A DNA stretch of 64,000 nt from Rhipicephalus microplus (lineage: Eukaryota; Arthropoda; Arachnida; Ixodida; Ixodidae): positions 7,346,001-7,410,000 of the forward strand of contig NC_134701.1 in assembly GCF_043290135.1 (NCBI RefSeq), given 5' to 3'. The number at the start of each line of letters is the position of its first letter. Position 1 is the first letter of the stretch. This document shows positions 58,187 through 64,000 of this stretch, piece by piece. Under the pieces are notes generated by a model that had not been told where the DNA came from, ran no database searches, and saw only the letters and a program-made list of their open reading frames with translations. The position numbers were made by a program, and so were the translations under genes.

Positions 58187-58260
58187 GTCTCCGTGGCGCC
58201 ATTGGCTAGCGCGATCGGCTGTCAACTGAAAGGTTGGAGGTTCGAGTCCTCCCGGGAGTG
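58187..58260 (+). tRNA. tRNA-like unit with GTC anticodon and best overall fold
   Basis: It has the GCGC/GCGC D-stem, CTGTCAA loop and full GGAGG-TTCGAGT-CCTCC T-arm. The A box is TGGCGCCATTGG. Among the GTC units it departs least from a complete cloverleaf, although the acceptor stem keeps the family defects. Confidence 0.62.
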
Positions 58261-61093
58261 GTGAATTGCTTTTTTTTTCTTTGGGCTGATAGCTTTGAAG
58301 ATATGTTCTGATGGCGGTGAGAGTGGAGCACGACTGTCTCCGTGGCGCAATTGGCTAGCGCGATCGGCTGTTAACCGAAAGGTTGGAGGTACGAGCCCAC
58401 ACGGTGGTGGTCCGGCACTTTTTTTTCTTTGGGCTGATAGCTCTGAAGAAATGTTCTTACGGTGGTGAGAGTGGAGCACGACTGTCTCCGTGGCGCAATT
58501 GGCTATGCGAAAGGCTGTTAACCGGAAGGTTGGAGGTTCGAGCCCTCCCGGGAGTGGTGTGTTGCTTTTTTTTTCTTTGGGCTGATAGCTTTGAAGATAT
58601 GTTCTGATGGTGGTTAGAGTGGAGCAGGACTTCTCCGTGGCGCAATTGGCTAGCGCGATCGGCTGTTAACCGAAAGGTTGGAGGTACGAGCCCACCCGGT
58701 GGTGGTGCAGCGCTTTTTTTCTTTGGGCTGATAGCTCTGAAGAAATGTTCTGACGGTGGTGAGAGTGGAGCACGACTGTCTCCGTGGCGCATTTGGCTAG
58801 CGCGATCGGCTGTTAACCGAAAGGTTGGAGGTACGAGCCCTCCCGGGAGTGGTGTGTTGGTTTTTATTCTTTGGGCAGATAGCTTTGAAGATATGTTCTG
58901 ATGTTGGTGAGAGTGGAGCAGGACTGTCTCCGTGGCGCCATTGGCTAACGCGATCGGCTGTTAACCGAAAGTTTGGAGGCACGAGCCCACGCAGTGGTGG
59001 TGCGGCGCTTTTTTTTCTTTGGGCTGATAGCTTTGAAGATATGTTCTGATGGTGGTGAGAGTGGAGCACGACTGTCTCCGTGGCGCAATTGGCTACTCGA
59101 TCGGCTGTTGACTGAAAGTTTGGATGTTCGAGCCCTCCCGGGAGCAGTGTGTTGCTTTTTTTCTTTGGGCTGATAGCTTCGAAGATATGTTCTGATGGTG
59201 GTGAGAGTGGAGCAGGACTGTCTCCGTGGCGCAATTGGCTGCCGCGATTGGCTGTTAACCGAAAGGTTTGAGGTTCGGGCCCAAACGGTGCTGGTGCGGC
59301 GCTTTCTTTTCTTTAGGCTGATAGCTTTGAAGATATGTTCTGATGGTCGTGAGAGTGAAGCACGACTGTCCCCGTGGCGCAATAGGCTAGCGCGATCGGC
59401 TGTTAACCGAAAGATTGGAGGTTTGAGCCCTCCCGGGAGTGGTGTGTTGCTTTTTTTTATTTCGGGCTGATAGCTTTGAAGATATGTTCTGGTGGTGGTG
59501 AGTGTGGAGCAGGACTGTCTCCGTGGCGCAATTGGCTAGCGCGATCGGCTGTTAACCGAAAGGTTAGACGTACGAGCCCTCCCGGGAGTGGTGCATTGCT
59601 TTTTTTTCTTTGGGCTGATAGCTTTGAAGATATGTTCTCATGGTGGTGAGAGTGGAGCACGACTGCCTCCGTGGCGCTATTGGCTAGCGAGATCGGCTGT
59701 TAACCGAAAGGTTGGAGGTTCGAGCCCACCCGGTAGTGGTGCGGCGCTTTTTTTTTCTTTGGGCTGATAGCTTTGAAGATGTGTTCGGATGGTGGTAAGA
59801 GTGGAGCACGACTGTCTCCGTGGCGCAATTGACTAGCGCTATCGGCTGTTAACCGAAAGGTTGGAGGTTCGGGCCCACCTGGTGGTGGTGCGGCGCTTTT
59901 TTTTCTTTGGGCTGATAGCTTTGAAGATATGTTCTGATGGTGGTGAGAGTGGAGCACGACTGTCTCCGTGGCGCAATTGTCTAGCGCGATCGGCTGTTAA
60001 CCGAAAGGTTGGAGGTACGAGCCCACCCGGTGGTGGTGCGGCGCTTTTTTTCTTTGGGCTGATAGCTTTGAAGATATGTTCTGATGGTGGTGAGAGTGGA
60101 GCAGGACTGTCTCCGTGGCGCAATCAGCTAACGCGATCGGCAGTTAACCAAAAGGTTGGAGGTACGAGCCCTTCCGGGAGTGGTGTGTTGCTTTCTTTAT
60201 TTTGGGCTGATAGCTTTGAAGATATGTTCTGATGGTGGTGAGAGTGGAGCACGACTTTCTCCGTGGCGCAATTGGCTAGCGCGATCGGCTGTTAACCGAA
60301 AGGTTGGAGGTACGAGCCCACCTGGTGGTGGTGCGGCGCTTTTTTTCCTTTGGGCTGATAGCTTTGAAGATATGTTCTGATGGTGGTGAGAGTGGAGCAC
60401 GACTGTCTCCATGGCGCAATTGGCTATTCGATCGGCTGTTAACTGAAAGGTTTGAGGTTCGAGCCCTTCCGGGAGTGGTGTGTTGCTTTTTTATTTTGGG
60501 CTGATAGCTTTGAAGATATGTAATGATGGTGGTGAGTGTGGAGCATGACTGCCTCCATGGCGCAATTGGCTATGCGATCGGCTGTTAACTCAAAGGTTGG
60601 AGGTTCGAGCCCTCGCGGGAGTGGTGTGTTGCTTTTTTGGGGGCTGATTGCTTTGAAGATATGTTCTGATGGTGGTGAGAGTGGAGCAGGACTGTCTCCT
60701 TGGCGCAATTGGCTAGCGCGATCGGCTGTTAACCGAAAGGTTTGAGGTTCAGGCCCACCTGGTGCTGGTGCGGCGCTTTTTTTTGGGCTGATAGCTTTGA
60801 AGATATGTTCTGAAGTTGGTGAAAGTGGAGCACGACTGTCCCCGTGGCGCAATAGGCTAGCGCGATCGGCAGTTAACCGAAAGGTTGGAGGTTTGAGCCC
60901 TCCCGGGAGTGGTGTGTTGCTTTTTTTATTTTGGGCTGATAGCTTTGAAGATATGTTCTCGTGGTGGTAAGTGTGCAGCAGGACTGTCTCCGTGGCGCAA
61001 TTGGCTAGCGCGATCGGCTGTTAACCGAAAGGTTGGACGTACGAGCCCTCTCGGGAGTGGTGCATTGCTTTTTTTTCTTTGGGCTGATAGCTT

Positions 61094-62444
61094 TGAAGAT
61101 ATGTTCTCATGGTGGTGAGAGTGGAGCACGACTGTCTCCGTGGCGCTATTGGCTAGCGCGATCGGCTGTTAACCGATAGGTTGGAGGTTCGAGCCCACCC
61201 GGTGGTGGTGCGGCGCTTTTTTTTCGTTGGGCTGATAGCTTCGAAGATGTGTTCTGATGGTGGTAAGAGTGGAGCACGACTGTCTCCGTGGCGCAATTGG
61301 CTAGCGCTATCGGCTGTTAACCGAAAGGTTGGAGGTTCGGGCCCACCTGGTGGAGGTGCGGCGCTTTTTTTTCTTTGGGCTGATAGCTTTGAAGATATGT
61401 TCTGATGGTGGTGAGTGTGGAGCACGACTGTCTCCGTGGCGCAATTGACTAGTGCGATCGGCTGTTAACCGAAAGGTTGGAGGTACGAGCCCACCCGGTG
61501 GTGGTGCGGCGCTTTTTTTTCTTTGGGCTGATAGCTTTGAAGATATGTTCTGATGGTGTTGAGAGTGGAGCAGGACTGTCCCCGTGGCGCAATGGGCTAG
61601 CGCTATCGGCTGTTAACCGAAAGGTTGGAGGTACGAGCCCACCCGGTGGTGGTGTGGCGCTTGTTTTTCTTTGGGCTGATAGCTTTGAAGATATGTTCTG
61701 ATGGTGGTGAGAGTGGAGCACGACTGTCTTCGTGGCGCAATTGGCTAGCGCGATCGGCTGTTAACCGAAAGGTTGGAGGTTCGAGCCCTCCCGGGAGTGG
61801 TGTGTTGCTTTTTTTAATTTGGGCTGATAGCTTTGAAGATATGTATTGATGGTGGCGAGAGTGGAGCACGACTGTCTCCGTGGCGCAATTGGCTAGCGCG
61901 ATCGGCTGTTAACCGAAAGTTGGAGGTACAAGCCCACCCGGTGGTGGTGCGGCGCTTTTTTTTCTTTGGGCTGATAACGTTGAAGATATGTTCTGATGTT
62001 GGTGAGAGTGGAGCAGGACTGTCTCCGTGGCGCAATCGGCTAACGCGATCGGCTGTTAACCAAAAGGTTGGAGGTACGAGCCCTCCCGGGAGTGGTGTGT
62101 TGCTTTTTTTATTTTGGGCTGATAGCTTTGAAGATATGTTCTGATGGTGGTGAGAGTGGAGCACGACTGTCTCCGCGGCGCAATTGGCTAGCGCGATCAG
62201 CTGTTAACCGAAAGGTTGGAGGTACGAGCCCACCCGGTGGTGGTGCGGCGCTTTTTTTTCTTTGGGCTGATAGCTTTGAAGATATGTTCTGATGGTGGTG
62301 AGAGTGGAGCACGACTGTCTCCATGGCGCAATTGGCTATTCGATCGGCTGTTAACTGAAAGGTTTGAGGTTCGAGCCTTTCCGGGAGTTGTGTGTTGCTT
62401 TTTTATTTTGGGCAGATAGCTTTGAAGATATGTAATGATGGTGG
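61094..62444 (+). repeat. Right-end block matching 2050-3400
   Basis: Unit order and diagnostic variants match at offset 59044 bp, close to 399 unit lengths. Shared variants include CCGATAGG, CTTGTTTTTC, AAATGTATTG-like ATATGTATTG and CTTTCCGGGAGTTG. Confidence 0.78.
61726..61799 (+). tRNA. tRNA-Asn(GTT)-like unit, duplicate of 57303
   Basis: Same GTCTTCG start and canonical T-arm, at offset 4423 bp. It belongs to the block that also matches 2.05-3.4 kb. Confidence 0.74.
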
Positions 62445-62757
62445 TGAGAGTGGAGCACGACTGTCTCCGTGGCGCAATTGGCTAGCGCGATCGGCTGTTA
62501 ACCGAAAGGTTGGAGGTACGAGCCCACCCGGTGGTGGTGCGGCGCTTTTTTTTCTTTGGGCTGATAGCTTTGAAGATATGTTCTGATGGTGGAGAGAGTG
62601 GAGCACGACTGTCTCCATGGCGCAATTGGCTATTAGATCGGCTGTTAACTGAAAGGTTTGAGGTTCGAGCCCTTCCGGGAGTGGTGCGGCGCTTTTTTTT
62701 CTTTGGGCTGATAGCTTTGAAGAAATGTTCTTATGGTGGTGAGAGTTGAGCACGTCT

Positions 62758-62831
62758 GTCTCCGTGGCGCAATTGGCTAGCGCGGTCGGCTGTTAACCGA
62801 AAGGTTGGAGGTTCGAGCCCTCCCGGGAGTG
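62758..62831 (+). tRNA. tRNA-Asn(GTT)-like unit, G27 variant, last clear copy
   Basis: Same class as 1214, with the GCACGTCT spacer marker and canonical T-arm. Confidence 0.74.
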
Positions 62832-64000
62832 GTGTGTTGCTTTTTTTATTTTTTGCTGATAGCTTTGAAAATATGTTTTGATGGTGGTGAGTGTGGAGCA
62901 GGACTGTCTCCGTGACGCAATTGGCTAGCTCGATCGGCTGTTAACCGAAAGGTTGGAGGTACGAGCCCACCCGGTGGAGGTGCGGCGCTTTTTTTTCTTT
63001 AGACTGATAGCTTTGAAGATATGTCCTGATGGTGGTGAGAGTGGAGCACGACTGTCTCCATGGCGCCATTGGCTAGCGCGATCGACTGTTAACCGAGAGG
63101 TTGGAGGTTCGAGCCCACCCGGTAGTGGTGTGTTGCTTTTTTTATTTTTTGCTGATAGCTTTGAAGACATGCTCTGATGGTGGTGAGAGCGGAGCACGAC
63201 TGTCTCCGTGGCGCAATTGGCTAGCGCGATTGGCTGTTAACCGAAAGGTTGGAGGTATGAGCCCACCCGGTGGTGGTGTGGCGCTTGTTTTTCTTTGGGC
63301 TGATAGCTTTGAAGATATGTTCTGATGGTGTTGAGAGTGGAGCACGACTGTCTCCGTGGCGCAATTGGCTAGCGCGATCGGCTGTTAACCGAAAGGTTAG
63401 AGGTTGGAGCCCTCCCGGGAGTGGTGTGTTGTTTTTTTATTTTGGGCTGATAGCTTTGAAGATATGTAATGATGGTGGTGAGAGTGGAGCAGGACTGTCT
63501 CCGTGGCGCAATTGGCTAGCGCGATCGGCTGTTAACCAAAGGGTTGGAGGTACGAGCCCTCCCGGGAGTGGTGTGTTGCTTTTTTTATTTTGGGCTGATA
63601 GCTTTGAAGATATGTTCTGATGGTGGTGAGAGTGGAGCGCGACTGTCTCCGTGGCGCAATTGGCTAGCGCGATCGGCTGTTAACCGAAAGGTTGGAGGTA
63701 CGAGCCCACCCGGTGGTGGTGCGGCGCTTTTTTTTCTTTGGGCTGATAGCTTTGAAGATATGTTCTGATGGTATTGAGAGTGGAGCACGACTGTCTCCAT
63801 GGCGCAATTGGCTATTCGATTGGCTGTTAACTGAAAGGTTTGAGTTTCGAGCCCTTCCGGGATTGGTGTGTTGCTTTTTTTATTTTGGGCAGATAGCTTT
63901 GAAGATATGTAATGATGGTGGTGAGAGTGGAGCACGACTGTCTCCGTGGCGCAATTGGCTAACGCGATCAGCTGTTAACCGAAAGGTTGGAGGTACGAGC

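Larger units (their letters stand above)
1..64000 (+). repeat. Tandem satellite of about 148-bp tRNA-Asn(GTT)-like units
   Basis: About 430 direct repeats fill the window with no interruption and no unit on the minus strand. The typical unit is a 74-nt tRNA-like part followed by a 74-bp spacer. The tRNA part reads, in order: acceptor 5' GTCTCCG, T8 G9, D-arm GCGC-AATTGGCTA-GCGC, anticodon arm ATCGG-CTGTTAA-CCGAA, variable AGGTT, T-arm GGAGG-TTCGAGC-CCTCC, then CGGGAGT and discriminator G. The spacer holds a 7-8 nt T-run, GGGCTGATAGCTTTGAAGAT, a TGTTCTGATGGTGG-like block and GAGCACGACT directly before the next unit. First unit starts read from the sequence: 34, 182, 330, 478, 625, 773, 921, 1067, 1214, 1361, 1509, 1655, 1799, 1942, 2090, 2238, 2386, 2534, 2682. 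Small indels in the T-run and D-arm cause drift. The array has no boundary in this window. Functional status of individual copies is unknown. Confidence 0.96.
47001..64000 (+). repeat. Array segment 5: heterogeneous right portion
   Basis: About 115 units. Exact starts include 47254, 47402, 47844, 47992, 48289, 48435, 48879, 49027, 49175, 49471, 49619, 49915, 50058, 50206, 50500, 50648, 50806, 51091, 51683, 51972, 52120, 52711, 52860, 53029, 53177, 53319, 53761, 53909, 54499, 54648, 54793, 55236, 55681, 55829, 55977, 56561, 57007, 57155, 57303, 57892, 58187, 58336, 59074, 59368, 59814, 60109, 60257, 60838, 61134, 61430, 61578, 61726, 62021, 62169, 62463, 62758, 62906, 63054 and 63497. It holds the structurally broken units (T-arm duplication, T-arm deletion, loss of G1) and shorter, more diverged duplications. 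The last 3 kb return to the monomer order of the first 3.4 kb. Confidence 0.82.

Noticed and set aside
34..60000. Functional recoding system using the variant anticodons
   Set aside because: Attractive, but the acceptor and anticodon-stem defects are family-wide and many variant units have damaged B boxes. Neutral drift spread by duplication explains the pattern without invoking function.
1..64000. Hundreds of overlapping open frames of 60-190 codons on both strands
   Set aside because: They are translations of the same repeat in different frames. Recurrent peptides such as SPWRNWLARSAVNRKVGG are the tRNA sequence read as protein, and minus-strand frames mirror them. Start and stop positions move with single-base indels in the T-run. 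No frame avoids the array or shows independent conservation.
1..64000. CRISPR array
   Set aside because: There is a regular period, but the 'spacers' are conserved, both parts are 74 bp, and the repeat is a tRNA with pol III signals. No cas-like gene is present.
1..64000. tRNA-derived SINE family
   Set aside because: Units are strictly head-to-tail with fixed spacing. There are no target-site duplications, no A-rich or LINE-like tails and no unrelated flanks. Origin from a SINE cannot be excluded, but dispersal is not seen here.
1..64000. Entamoeba-type tRNA array
   Set aside because: Those units are longer, mix several isotypes and contain AT-rich short tandem repeats. None of these is present here.
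1..64000. Bacterial or organellar tRNA operon
   Set aside because: Oligo-T pol III terminators, internal promoter boxes, no encoded CCA, no Shine-Dalgarno or coding context, and a eukaryotic cytosolic-type tRNA-Asn sequence.
1..64000. tRNA intron
   Set aside because: The anticodon loop is 7 nt in every unit inspected. Length differences come from the D-arm, T-arm or T-run.

Overview
The whole window is one uninterrupted tandem array. About 430 head-to-tail copies of a unit of about 148 bp all point the same way (+). Each unit is a 74-nt sequence recognisable as a eukaryotic cytosolic tRNA-Asn (anticodon GTT) plus a 74-bp spacer. The spacer opens with a pol III-type T-run terminator and continues with a conserved stretch (GGGCTGATAGCTTTGAAGAT, then a GGTGGTGAGAGTGGAGCACGACT-like run split here as GGTGGTGAGAGTGG and AGCACGACT). 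The tRNA half carries an A box (TGGCGCAATTGG) and a B box (GGTTCGAGCCC and variants). It lacks an encoded CCA and has no intron. I see no protein-coding gene, rRNA, transposon or unique sequence. The many short open frames on both strands are translations of the tRNA repeat.

Organism: internal A/B boxes, oligo-T terminators and the tRNA sequence itself point to a eukaryotic nuclear genome. The tRNA resembles metazoan tRNA-Asn, but the species cannot be named from this window. The array runs off both ends, so its true size is unknown.

Monomers: two 3' halves alternate irregularly. The A-tail (CCTCCCGGGAGTGGTGTGTTGC, written as CCTCCCGGGAGTG plus GTGTGTTGC) is usually followed by T7-ATTTTGGG. 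The B-tail (CCACCCGGTGGTG plus GTGCGGCGC) is usually followed by T8-CTTTGGG. Several D-arm classes are superimposed (CTAGCGCG, CTAACGCG, CTATTCG, CTATGCG). Nearly all units share an A27 x A43 mismatch in the anticodon stem and a poorly paired acceptor stem, so most copies look like decayed, tRNA-derived satellite monomers. A minority keep a good T-arm and a canonical B box. Dozens of units have a changed anticodon: GTC (16 found), GTA (13), GGT (5), CTT (3), TTT (3), ATT (1).

Layout: 1-18.3 kb is a mosaic of 1-3 kb higher-order duplications (offsets 3680, 3378, 2805, 2213 and 1906 bp). 18.3-47 kb is a recently homogenised core built from two large segmental duplications: about 5.5 kb repeated at +14.19 kb and about 8.3 kb repeated at +12.7-12.9 kb. 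47-64 kb is more heterogeneous, with most of the odd units. The right end (61.1-62.4 kb) matches the left end (2.05-3.4 kb). Copies differ by whole 148-bp units, which is the signature of unequal exchange. Transcription or aminoacylation of any copy is not demonstrated.
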